This document shows, piece after piece, positions 33,331 to 40,531 of a stretch of DNA of 47,281 bases. Position numbers and translations under genes: made by a program. Origin of the DNA: CAIJXO01 sp964485905. GTDB lineage: Bacteria > Patescibacteriota > Minisyncoccia > Phycocordibacterales > GWA1-40-21. The notes under the pieces are model-generated. The model searched no databases. It was not told the origin of the DNA and saw only the letters and a list, made by a program, of their open reading frames with translations. Where the stretch lies: NCBI GenBank assembly GCA_964485905.1, contig CAZAJY010000002.1, positions 1 to 47,281 on the forward strand, in the 5' to 3' direction. The number at the start of each line of letters is the position of its first letter. Positions within the stretch are counted from its first letter, which is position 1.

Positions 33331-34113
33331 ATGAGTGAAAATAAAATGATAGAATCTAATACCGAACAAAGGAAAATGGGCGGGGAATTAAAACAAAAAG
33401 CAGAATTTTCTATAGAAAAAGCTAAGCGGGTTATTTTAAATAATATTCCCGACGAGGAAATTATTTCTATTTATGTAAAAGGTAGTTATGCTCAAGGCGA
33501 ACTTCAACCAGATAGTGATGTTGATGTAGTGGTAATCCTTAAAACTGAGGAATATTTACCAAAAGTTTATACTCTGGATACTAACACTTCTAATCCTACA
33601 GAAATTCCCTTTGCTATTGTGGCCTACACATTAAAGGAACTACAAACTGGAGAGAAAGCGGTTAATCGCCCTAAAATTTCTTCTCCTGTTAGTGTTTTTG
33701 TAAAACAATTAGACTTTTTACCACTTATTTATGGCGAAAAGCCAGAAGGGAATTTGTTTACTAGGACAGATAAGAAAGATCTAACTGCCCACCCGAGTGC
33801 ATTTCATAGTACTTTTTTACCTGACTATGTGGTCGGTAAATTTTCTATTCAGGAATTAGTTAAGCAAGCCCTTTGGCTAGCAGATAGGGAACAAAGGTTG
33901 CTGGGTAATGTCCAAGGATATTCTTGGCAAGCTCTTTCTGATTCTGTAAAAGATAAAGATCACATCATCCACACCACCCTCCGTCTTCGCCGACAAGCGA
34001 AAATCTCCACCTTAGAAAAAGCTGATTTTGTACAAAAGCTAGAAACTTATCTTAGTTTTCTTGAGAGTAATTATAATCAGACTAATTTCAAACAAGGTTT
34101 AACTTTGTTCTGA
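33331..34113 (+). CDS. Nucleotidyltransferase-domain protein
   Basis: 260 residues from the ATG at 33331, preferred because an extended -10 lies just before it and the extra 11 residues from 33298 look unstructured. The NTP_transf_2 core is clear: IYVKGSYAQGELQPDSDVDVVVIL, with the GSxxxG helix and the two metal-binding aspartates of DxD (SDVDVV). The C-terminal part is helical, as in aminoglycoside and MNT-type nucleotidyltransferases. It may modify a small molecule, RNA or protein; there is no HEPN partner next to it. Its last codons and TGA stop are supplied by one of the island hairpins. Confidence 0.85.
   Translation: MSENKMIESNTEQRKMGGELKQKAEFSIEKAKRVILNNIPDEEIISIYVKGSYAQGELQPDSDVDVVVILKTEEYLPKVYTLDTNTSNPTEIPFAIVAYTLKELQTGEKAVNRPKISSPVSVFVKQLDFLPLIYGEKPEGNLFTRTDKKDLTAHPSAFHSTFLPDYVVGKFSIQELVKQALWLADREQRLLGNVQGYSWQALSDSVKDKDHIIHTTLRLRRQAKISTLEKADFVQKLETYLSFLESNYNQTNFKQGLTLF
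34091..34109 (+). repeat. Boundary hairpin overlapping the 3' end of a gene
   Basis: AACAAGGTTTAACTTTGTT, a near-perfect palindrome related to the AAGGTTTAACCTTGG core. It encodes the last residues of the nucleotidyltransferase. Confidence 0.6.
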
Positions 34114-34147
34114 CTTCGATCTGTGATAAATATGATAAAATGGTGAG

Positions 34148-34627
34148 ATGAAAATAGAGACTAGTTGGATTTCAAAGAGGACGGGGAAAGAGGTCAGGGC
34201 CTATTTTGAAGAGGCCGATGACTTTTCTAATTTACCTCAAGAAAAAATAAAAAGCATTTGTGCTTTTTGCTATCTGGACGGACAATTTGTAGTGGTAAAA
34301 AATAATTCAAATTGGGAACCGGTCGCCGGACATGTGGAGGTGGGGGAAACACCAGAACAAGCTTTGATTCGAGAAATAAAAGAGGAATCAAATATGAAAG
34401 TCTTAAAATGTTTTCCTATTGGTTATCTTTATACTTATGGGGAAAATATTTATCAAACGCGGTATTTGTGTTTGGTGGAGCCCTATGGTCCTTTTGTCAG
34501 CGATCCCGATGGTGGGGTGACAGAAATCAAGTTAGTCAAACCAGAGGATCTTCCCTCGGTCATTGATTGGCGTGACACCGCCCTTTTGATGAAGGATCGC
34601 TGTCTCAAAATTCTTACTAATCTTTAA
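34148..34627 (+). CDS. NUDIX hydrolase
   Basis: 159 residues. The NUDIX box is complete in form G-x5-E-x7-RE-x2-EE (GHVEVGETPEQALIREIKEE, about 59-78, followed by SN), providing the metal-binding glutamates. NUDIX enzymes hydrolyse nucleoside diphosphates linked to another group; the substrate here is unknown. A TATGAT box lies 11 nt before the start. It is followed by a very strong terminator and lies between a nucleotidyltransferase and a Fic gene, three enzymes that handle nucleotides, but each has its own transcription signals. Confidence 0.92.
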   Translation: MKIETSWISKRTGKEVRAYFEEADDFSNLPQEKIKSICAFCYLDGQFVVVKNNSNWEPVAGHVEVGETPEQALIREIKEESNMKVLKCFPIGYLYTYGENIYQTRYLCLVEPYGPFVSDPDGGVTEIKLVKPEDLPSVIDWRDTALLMKDRCLKILTNL

Positions 34628-34637
34628 TTTTTCAAAT

Positions 34638-34671
34638 ACAAAGGCTTCGCCTTCAAAGGCGAAGCCTTTGT
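34638..34671 (+). terminator. Strong terminator after the NUDIX gene
   Basis: ACAAAGGCTTCGCCTT (34638-34653) and AAGGCGAAGCCTTTGT (34656-34671): a perfect 16-bp stem with a 2-nt gap. The lead TCAAATACAAAGG resembles the left edges of the hairpins at 32238 and 35178. Confidence 0.88.
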
Positions 34672-34694
34672 AGCCTTTGTGTGTTTCTGGGACT

Positions 34695-34780
34695 AGACTA
34701 AGGTTAAACCTTGGTCTGGGTACATTTTCTTCTAAACAACAAATGGTAGACGGTCGTGTGTCATTTATTGTTTTGAAATA
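34695..34780 (+). repeat. Duplicated structured element, copy 2
   Basis: First hairpin AGACTAAGGTT (34695-34705) with AACCTTGGTCT (34707-34717), one mismatch; then the 74-nt block 34707-34780 that differs from 33203-33276 at one position. Lies upstream of the small orphan gene. Confidence 0.85.
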
Positions 34781-34799
34781 TTTGGTAAAAACAAAGTGG

Positions 34800-34808
34800 T
34801 GTGATAAT
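34800..34808 (+). promoter_or_regulatory. Extended -10 box of the small orphan gene
   Basis: TGT-GATAAT, 8 nt before the ATG at 34817; predicts a leaderless mRNA. Confidence 0.55.
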
Positions 34809-34816
34809 ATTTTTAT

Positions 34817-35173
34817 ATGTCTTGGTTCAGCCCCAAAAATATTCCAGAAACAAATTATAATCCCGATGATCGGGTAGAAGCCTTTGTTATGAAAGCTGGG
34901 CTTATCGGCGCAATTGTTTTAGAAGCTTTTAATAATATAGACCCTCTACATGTTATATATGGTGATAATAGTGATGAATACTTGGGATATGCTGAGCGTT
35001 TTATGAATCAATTAGGAACAAAAAAGTTAAAAGATTTGACTGATGATGAAATATTGACTCTCGTCAGGGGTTCATTTCACCCAAATCAGATTGGTAAATT
35101 TGTTTCCGAGGAAGATATCCAAATTTTAATTAATAATATAAAAGAAATTAAAGTTTCTTTTCCAGATAGATAA
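34817..35173 (+). CDS. Small protein of unknown function
   Basis: 118 residues, acidic, with no signal peptide or membrane segment. Helix-rich: residues about 18-40 (DRVEAFVMKAGLIGAIVLEA) and about 72-112. No motif recognised. It has its own promoter and terminator, and the upstream duplicated element is shared with the nucleotidyltransferase gene, which suggests that both arrived by a similar route. Confidence 0.7.
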   Translation: MSWFSPKNIPETNYNPDDRVEAFVMKAGLIGAIVLEAFNNIDPLHVIYGDNSDEYLGYAERFMNQLGTKKLKDLTDDEILTLVRGSFHPNQIGKFVSEEDIQILINNIKEIKVSFPDR

Positions 35174-35184
35174 TATTTCAAACA

Positions 35185-35201
35185 CAAAGGCCTAGCCTTT
35201 G
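35185..35201 (+). terminator. Short hairpin after the orphan gene
   Basis: CAAAGGC-CTA-GCCTTTG with the lead TTTCAAACACAAAGG shared with other island boundaries. Confidence 0.5.
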
Positions 35202-35213
35202 AAAAGCTGAAAA

Positions 35214-35253
35214 TAGCGTGAATTTGGTCAAAAAATGACACAAATTCACGCTA
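35214..35253. promoter_or_regulatory. Operator-like inverted repeat upstream of fic
   Basis: TAGCGTGAATTTG (35214-35226) and CAAATTCACGCTA (35241-35253) are exact reverse complements, with inner GTCA/TGAC. The repeat ends 3 nt before the -35 box, and a half-site-like ATGAATTT is found within the promoter spacer. A DNA-binding repressor or activator is likely; the winged-helix end of the Fic protein is one candidate. Confidence 0.65.
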
Positions 35254-35256
35254 AAC

Positions 35257-35284
35257 TTGACTTTTAACATGAATTTACTATACT
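35257..35284 (+). promoter_or_regulatory. Promoter of the fic gene
   Basis: TTGACT (35257-35262), 16-nt spacer, TATACT (35279-35284); predicted leader of about 20 nt to the ATG at 35311. Confidence 0.65.
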
Positions 35285-35310
35285 TACTATATAACATTTA
35301 ATATAAAATT

Positions 35311-36201
35311 ATGTCTATACAAAAACCAATAAAAAATCGAATTCAGGAATTGAAGGTTGAATATGATACTTTGCGCAAAGGCAAGGAGTCCCTTTTGTCT
35401 CTACTTGATGAAGCAGAAGCCCCGGAAAGCGTGTACAATTCAAACGCTATAGAAAATTCTACTTTAACCCTCAAAGAGACAGAGAAAATTCTTTTAGAAA
35501 TGGAAGTCTCACGCGATGTCTCAGTCAGGGAAATTTTTGAAGCAAAAAATCTAGCCAGAGTGATTTCTTATACTAGAGAAAAATCACAAGTCGAAGAATT
35601 ATCAAAAGAATTGATCCTATTACTTCATAAAATGCTGATTGGGAATATTAATGATTCTATCGCCGGACGTTTCAGAAAAATTGGAGAATATGTCAGAGTT
35701 GGCACACACGTCGCCCCAGCGCCAGAACATGTAGAAAAAATGATCGAGTCTATTCTGTCGGAATACGGCAGTAATCACGAATTATATTTTTTGGAAAAGA
35801 TTTCAAAGTTTCATCTTGATTTTGAAACTATCCACCCATTTTGTGATGGCAATGGCCGTATTGGTCGGGTCCTTATGAATTTTCAGTTGTTGCGTTTTGG
35901 TTTTCCACGTTTGATTATTCGTGATAAGGAAAAGAAACTTTACTATCAGTCATTTGGTGATTATCGTGATACAAAAAAGACCAAGACTATGGACAGGGTT
36001 ATTTCTTTAGGGCTTTTGGAATCACTTAATAAGCGTGTAGCTTACTTGAAAGGCAACCCCATTATCACTTTAGCTGATTATGCTAAGAAAAATAATATTA
36101 AGACCCCAATCTTATTAAACGCCTCTCGTCGCCAAACTATCTCGGCTTTTAGAGAAAAAGGTGTATGGAAAATCGCTGAGAATTTTATTTATGAAGCCTA
36201 A
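35311..36201 (+). CDS. Fic/DOC-family AMP transferase-like protein with N-terminal inhibitory motif
   Basis: 296 residues. The active site HPFCDGNGRIGR is complete (His175 to Arg186). The inhibitory motif S/T-x3-E-G/N is present upstream of the core as Ser44-x3-Glu48-Asn49 (SNAIEN), so this is a self-inhibited class II Fic protein. The C-terminal 60 residues (ITLADYAKKNNIKTPILLNA...) form a winged helix. Fic enzymes usually transfer AMP to a hydroxyl of a target protein. It carries an operator-like repeat at its promoter, and its end overlaps the next gene by 11 nt. Confidence 0.93.
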   Translation: MSIQKPIKNRIQELKVEYDTLRKGKESLLSLLDEAEAPESVYNSNAIENSTLTLKETEKILLEMEVSRDVSVREIFEAKNLARVISYTREKSQVEELSKELILLLHKMLIGNINDSIAGRFRKIGEYVRVGTHVAPAPEHVEKMIESILSEYGSNHELYFLEKISKFHLDFETIHPFCDGNGRIGRVLMNFQLLRFGFPRLIIRDKEKKLYYQSFGDYRDTKKTKTMDRVISLGLLESLNKRVAYLKGNPIITLADYAKKNNIKTPILLNASRRQTISAFREKGVWKIAENFIYEA

Positions 36202-36499
36202 AACAAAACAACTTTTTCGGAAAATCGTTCGGGACTGTGCGGATTGCGGGCGGGAAATGACCGTGTATATTTACGCTGATAAAAAGAAGAATAATTATCG
36301 GGGTGGGCATTACTTCGGCAAGATTGGTATTTGTTCTAAAAAAGAAAATGAAAAAATGTTTAAGTCTGGCATCAGAAAATCAAAATTCGGCAAGCTTGTT
36401 TTAAATGTCTATAAATACGAAGCTAAACCTTATAAATATCTCGAATATTGGGAATGCCCAAGGTGTTATTGGGGGAGGGGGAATACCAAAGCGTCATAA
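36191..36499 (+). CDS. Small protein with zinc-ribbon cysteine pairs
   Basis: 102 residues from the ATG at 36191, which overlaps the end of fic; an upstream ATG (36161) would lie deeper within it. Two cysteine pairs CADCGREM (about 16-19) and CPRCYWG (about 90-93), with an extra GICSK cysteine between, suggest a zinc ribbon. It is basic and may bind nucleic acid. Overlap with fic implies co-translation, so it could be a partner or target of Fic, by inference. A strong terminator follows. Confidence 0.7.
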   Translation: MKPKTKQLFRKIVRDCADCGREMTVYIYADKKKNNYRGGHYFGKIGICSKKENEKMFKSGIRKSKFGKLVLNVYKYEAKPYKYLEYWECPRCYWGRGNTKAS

Positions 36500-36513
36500 T
36501 CCTTAAATATCTA

Positions 36514-36547
36514 GAACGGCTCAACGAGATTACTCGTTGAGCCGTTC
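36514..36547 (+). terminator. Strong terminator before the restriction operon
   Basis: GAACGGCTCAACGAG (36514-36528), loop ATTA, CTCGTTGAGCCGTTC (36533-36547): perfect 15-bp stem. Confidence 0.88.
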
Positions 36548-36573
36548 GCTTTGGTTGGAAAATAAGGGGATTT

Positions 36574-36582
36574 TGTGATACC
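36574..36582 (+). promoter_or_regulatory. Extended -10 box of the restriction-modification operon
   Basis: TGT-GATACC, 9 nt before the ATG at 36592. The hexamer is weak but the TGn extension is intact. It appears to be the only promoter for both methyltransferases and the endonuclease. Confidence 0.4.
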
Positions 36583-36591
36583 ATTTGATTT

Positions 36592-37365
36592 ATGAAAAAC
36601 CTTAAGGAACTAACTAAAAGAAGAGACGATATTCTCGTAGAGATCAAAGATTTGAAAAAGAGGCATGATATATCATGCAATATTTATAATATGGACTGCT
36701 CGGAATTAATATCTAGGATGATTAAAAATGAAATAATCGTTGATTCTATAATAACAGATCCACCTTATAATGTGAGTAGAAAGAATCAACTTGGGTATTC
36801 AAACATGGGTAGGAGTGGAATGAATTATGGTGTTTGGGACTATGATTTTGATCAAATAAAATGGTTAAAAAATATTTCAAAGGTCATTAAACCAGGTGGT
36901 ACTATTATTATCTTTAATAATTGGAAAAATATGGGTGATATTGCTAAGGAACTTGAAAAGCAAGGTTTTATTGTTAAGGACCTAATTCGTTGGGTAAAAA
37001 GTAATCCTATGCCAAGAAATGTCGATCGTAGATATGTTAACGATTATGAATTAGCAATATGGGCTGTTATGGATGGTTCACAATGGACATTTAATAAGCC
37101 AAAAGAGAATTCATATATTCGCCCAGAATTTAGAACAGGAGTTGCTTCTGGTGGTAAAAATAGAATTCATCCAACACAGAAAAATCTGAAGTTGATTGAA
37201 AATATATTACAAATTCATACAAATGAAGGCGATGTCGTTTTTGATCCGTTTCTTGGTTCTGGCACCACAGCGGTTGCGGTATTAAATTGTAAAAGAAAAA
37301 TTATAGGATCAGAGATAGACGAAAAATATTTTAATAAGACACTAGAAAGGATTAAAAATGATTAA
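36592..37365 (+). CDS. Beta-class DNA methyltransferase (DpnA-like)
   Basis: 257 residues. The catalytic motif DPPYN (56-60) comes first and the SAM-binding motif FDPFLGSGTTAVA near the C-terminus (about 217-229), the order of beta-class N6-adenine/N4-cytosine methyltransferases such as DpnA, with target-recognition residues between. An N-terminal charged helix (about 1-27) precedes the fold. It overlaps the next methyltransferase by 8 nt. Likely methylates one strand of an asymmetric site, the partner enzyme the other. Confidence 0.92.
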   Translation: MKNLKELTKRRDDILVEIKDLKKRHDISCNIYNMDCSELISRMIKNEIIVDSIITDPPYNVSRKNQLGYSNMGRSGMNYGVWDYDFDQIKWLKNISKVIKPGGTIIIFNNWKNMGDIAKELEKQGFIVKDLIRWVKSNPMPRNVDRRYVNDYELAIWAVMDGSQWTFNKPKENSYIRPEFRTGVASGGKNRIHPTQKNLKLIENILQIHTNEGDVVFDPFLGSGTTAVAVLNCKRKIIGSEIDEKYFNKTLERIKND

Positions 37366-38227
37366 CTCTCCATTAAATTATACCGGCAACAAATTTAAGG
37401 TACTTAAACAGATTATACCATTGTTAAGTACTGATAAAAAAATAATCTGCGATGTGTTTTGCGGTAGTGGATTGGTCTCATTGAACTCAAATTACAGTAG
37501 GATAATTATGAACGATAATTTTTCTCAAATTATTGACATAATTAATATGTTTATGGATGAAGATTTAGATTCATTAATCAGAGAGATTGATTGCATGATT
37601 AATAAATATGGTTTTACTGATACATATAAAAATAATAAGTCTAAATATTTAGAGAAAAAACATGAGGGTCTATCAAAATATAATAAAGAACCGTTTGAAA
37701 GACTTCGTTCGGATTATATTAATAGACCTACTCCGCTCTTATTATTCATATTAACCATATTTAGCTTTAATCATTATATTAGGTTTAACAAGAAAGGCGT
37801 ATATAATTTACCTGTAGGAAAGGTCGATTTTTCGAAATCTTTAAGAGAAAAAACAAAGATGTATTCAGAAGCCTTGAAACTAAAGAATATAACTTTATTA
37901 AATAAAGATTTTAGAGATAAGCTATTATATGAAAAGGATGCCTTATATTATTTTGATCCCCCATATTTAATCACAAGTGCACCGTATAATACAAACTGGG
38001 GCATAGATGAGGAGTGTCAATTATTAAAAATACTCGATGGGCTAGACTTAAAAGGTAAGAAGTTTGCACTTTCAAATGTTTTGCGTTCTAATGGAAAAGA
38101 AAATAGCATTTTAATCAAATGGAGTAAAAAATATCATATTCATAAAATTAATAGAAAATATACTAATTCAAGTTACCAAAAGAAAAATTTATCAGAAGCA
38201 GAAGAGGTCTTAATAACTAATTATTAA
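37358..38227 (+). CDS. D12 class (Dam/DpnM-like) adenine-N6 DNA methyltransferase
   Basis: 289 residues. SAM motif CDVFCGSGLVSLN at about 32-44 comes first and catalytic DPPY (FDPPYLITS) at about 200, the order of alpha-class D12 enzymes; PLNYTGNKFKVL at the N-terminus is the Dam family start. Many D12 enzymes modify adenine in GATC-containing sites. Overlaps the previous gene and is 5 nt from the endonuclease gene, so all three are one operon. Confidence 0.93.
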   Translation: MINSPLNYTGNKFKVLKQIIPLLSTDKKIICDVFCGSGLVSLNSNYSRIIMNDNFSQIIDIINMFMDEDLDSLIREIDCMINKYGFTDTYKNNKSKYLEKKHEGLSKYNKEPFERLRSDYINRPTPLLLFILTIFSFNHYIRFNKKGVYNLPVGKVDFSKSLREKTKMYSEALKLKNITLLNKDFRDKLLYEKDALYYFDPPYLITSAPYNTNWGIDEECQLLKILDGLDLKGKKFALSNVLRSNGKENSILIKWSKKYHIHKINRKYTNSSYQKKNLSEAEEVLITNY

Positions 38228-38232
38228 TATAT

Positions 38233-40425
38233 ATGGGAACAGCAGGAAACAGAAAAGGTTACAAGGTATTCTCAATTAATACAACAATTAGAAACCCACA
38301 AAGGAATATAGATTTCCTAAAAGTGGTAGCGAATTTTGACGGCTTCAGATTGACCACCAATAATAAGTTAAAGATTTATCATGAATTTATTAAGAATGGA
38401 GTATATATACCTAATAATATTAGTAATGAAATCTTTGATAAGATTAAAAACAAAATTCCGCTAGACGATAAGGAAATATATAAGATAGTTAACGATAACC
38501 CACAAGAAACTGGAAATAATGGTAGAGTTATGACCCAAATTAGGGCTTTGAAAGATTTAGAATTTATTGCGTTGCGTGGCAAAAGAAACCAGCTAATACT
38601 AACTATCACAAAACTTGGTAGAGAATATATAAATGGTGAGGATGTAGAAATCATATATACAAAATCGTTGCTAGGGATGCATTATGGAAACATAAATAGA
38701 AAAACTGTTTTAAACAAGGCGAGACCTTTTCTAAATACAATCTTTATTCTCGATTATTTAAATCGATACTATGAGATAAATGATCCGGAATCAGATTTCC
38801 TAAAAAATGGGATATTATTTCATGAATTTGGAGGGTTTATTCTGTCTATGAAGGATTGTAATTATAAAATAGTAGCTGATCAAATTATTTCATATCGAAG
38901 AGAATTTACTAAGAAATTTAATCCTGATTATTTTAAATCGTATTTTATTGGGAATGGTATTATTAGTTTGAAGGATGAGACTTTTACTTCAGAGTATCCT
39001 GACGAGATAATAAGAAAATTCTCAATGACTGGATTACTTGAGGTGCACGGTAGATCAAAGTATTCCTATATAAGATTTGTTGGATTTAATATTATCAAAA
39101 TAAAGCAGCTTATTAGTAAATATTCGGATTATAAATATGAAGATTTTAATAATGAGGCTGATTATGAAAAATATGTTTCGAATGTCTTCATCCCGTGGGA
39201 GTCTTCCGCTGTTGAAAAAGAGGAAATAATTAATAACCAACTTGCGCAAATTAAGTCATTAGATAAGACATTTGAATTACCTCCAGGTATTGTTGGTGAT
39301 GAAAGGTTAAGGGCTCTTGATAAAAAGAATAGTGAATTTATTTTCAGAGATAAGGTAATAGAAGTTGAGTTTAAGAATATTTATAGAGAACTTCTAATAC
39401 TATCAAGAGAACTAAAGACCAAATCTGAATATGAAGAGACAATACCTGAACCTGTTAGGTTGGAATGGTTAATAGCTTTATTATTTGCAAAACAATATGG
39501 GCATCAATTTGTTAAGCCATCAATGAGACTTAATCCTGATGGGACACCAAAAAGCTTTGCTGGATCTGGTAAGGCAGACATAGTTTTTGAGGATCGTATG
39601 CACATGTATATATTAGAAGCGACTATGATGTCTGGCTCGAATCAACAAGAGAATAGTGAAACTACCTCTGTATCCTCACATTTGAAAGACTATAGTATTA
39701 ACAATAAGTTTAATGGTGCGTTGCTAGTGGCACCAAAGATCCATAATCGTGTAGCAAAATATTTTCAATTTATATTTAATGTTGATCAGTCATTTATGTT
39801 GCCTGTGAGTATTAAACTTTTCTCCTCGGTTGTTGAAAACAATAAGACGATCGATTCTTTCACACAGAATTATAAAGAGATCCATAGTCGACTAATTAAT
39901 TCTGGTTCTAATGTCGAGTCTTTTGTTGATTCTGTGAATCAAGGTGCAGAGGGTAGTTTTAAGGATATAATTATAGAAAAAGAGAAGGATTCTGTTACAG
40001 GAGAGGAGATCTTATCATCTTACACTGGAGCTATGATTAATTTACCACTATATGAATCTGTTGGTTGTGGGGAATTAATGAAGGCAGAAATAATTTCTGA
40101 GGAAACGATTGCTGTACCAAAAAGCTACCTTTCGTCAGGATCAAAGTATTTTGTTCTCAGGGTCACCGGTGATTCTATGAATAAGGCAGGAATAAACGAC
40201 GGAGATTTAGTTTTGTGTGTGAAAAACTATCATCCAGAAATTGGTAATAAAGTGGTTGCGTTAATTGGAGACGACGCAACAATAAAAGAATACCATAATA
40301 ATGGTAAGGTCGTGACTTTAAAACCACGTTCCGATAATCCAAAACATCAACCTCTAGTTTTTACAGATAATGAGGAGATGAAAGTTTTAGGTGTGGTGGT
40401 TAGAGTTTTAGATCAAGAATTATAA
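38233..40425 (+). CDS. AlwI-family restriction endonuclease fused to a LexA/UmuD-type S24 autoprotease domain
   Basis: 730 residues in one uninterrupted frame. Residues 1-590 look like the AlwI/N.BstNBI type IIS family: the start KVFSINTTIRNPQRNIDFLK followed by VVANFDG, and the catalytic region SGKADIVFED...ILEAT...NSETTSVSSH, offering Asp449, Glu462, Glu476 and His483 as active-site residues. Residues about 605-730 are a complete S24 peptidase domain: LPLYESVGCGELMKAE with a putative cleavage bond Cys612-Gly613, RVTGDSM with Ser648, and GDDATIKEY with Lys685. The gaps Cys-Ser (36) and Ser-Lys (37) equal those of UmuD (24, 60, 97). Family members normally lack this domain. Function of the fusion is inference: RecA-stimulated self-cleavage that alters restriction. 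Confidence 0.85.
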   Translation: MGTAGNRKGYKVFSINTTIRNPQRNIDFLKVVANFDGFRLTTNNKLKIYHEFIKNGVYIPNNISNEIFDKIKNKIPLDDKEIYKIVNDNPQETGNNGRVMTQIRALKDLEFIALRGKRNQLILTITKLGREYINGEDVEIIYTKSLLGMHYGNINRKTVLNKARPFLNTIFILDYLNRYYEINDPESDFLKNGILFHEFGGFILSMKDCNYKIVADQIISYRREFTKKFNPDYFKSYFIGNGIISLKDETFTSEYPDEIIRKFSMTGLLEVHGRSKYSYIRFVGFNIIKIKQLISKYSDYKYEDFNNEADYEKYVSNVFIPWESSAVEKEEIINNQLAQIKSLDKTFELPPGIVGDERLRALDKKNSEFIFRDKVIEVEFKNIYRELLILSRELKTKSEYEETIPEPVRLEWLIALLFAKQYGHQFVKPSMRLNPDGTPKSFAGSGKADIVFEDRMHMYILEATMMSGSNQQENSETTSVSSHLKDYSINNKFNGALLVAPKIHNRVAKYFQFIFNVDQSFMLPVSIKLFSSVVENNKTIDSFTQNYKEIHSRLINSGSNVESFVDSVNQGAEGSFKDIIIEKEKDSVTGEEILSSYTGAMINLPLYESVGCGELMKAEIISEETIAVPKSYLSSGSKYFVLRVTGDSMNKAGINDGDLVLCVKNYHPEIGNKVVALIGDDATIKEYHNNGKVVTLKPRSDNPKHQPLVFTDNEEMKVLGVVVRVLDQEL

Positions 40426-40445
40426 AACAGAAAACTCATTCACCC

Positions 40446-40467
40446 CATTCGCCAAAAATGGCGAATG
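40446..40467. terminator. Hairpin after the endonuclease gene
   Basis: CATTCGCCA-AAAA-TGGCGAATG: 9-bp perfect stem, 20 nt after the stop. No long U-run follows. Confidence 0.6.
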
Positions 40468-40514
40468 AAAATTATTTGGAGTGAAGAACATAAAATTTGA
40501 TGATTTTGGGGCGG

Positions 40515-40523
40515 TGTGATAGC
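40515..40523 (+). promoter_or_regulatory. Extended -10 box before the 135-residue gene
   Basis: TGT-GATAGC, 8 nt before the ATG at 40532. Confidence 0.4.
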
Positions 40524-40531
40524 ATAAAATT

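Noticed and set aside
33189..34780. Insertion sequence as an explanation for the duplicated block.
   Set aside because: No transposase gene or terminal inverted repeats surround the region; the block is too short and lacks target-site duplications that I can see.
34677..34877. 66-codon frame covering the duplicated 74-nt block.
   Set aside because: The other copy of the block is not open in a matching way and the frame overlaps the promoter of the next gene; conservation fits DNA or RNA structure, not protein.
36592..38227. One methyltransferase gene broken by a frameshift.
   Set aside because: The two frames each contain both a SAM-binding and a DPPY motif in opposite order, so they are two complete enzymes of different classes.
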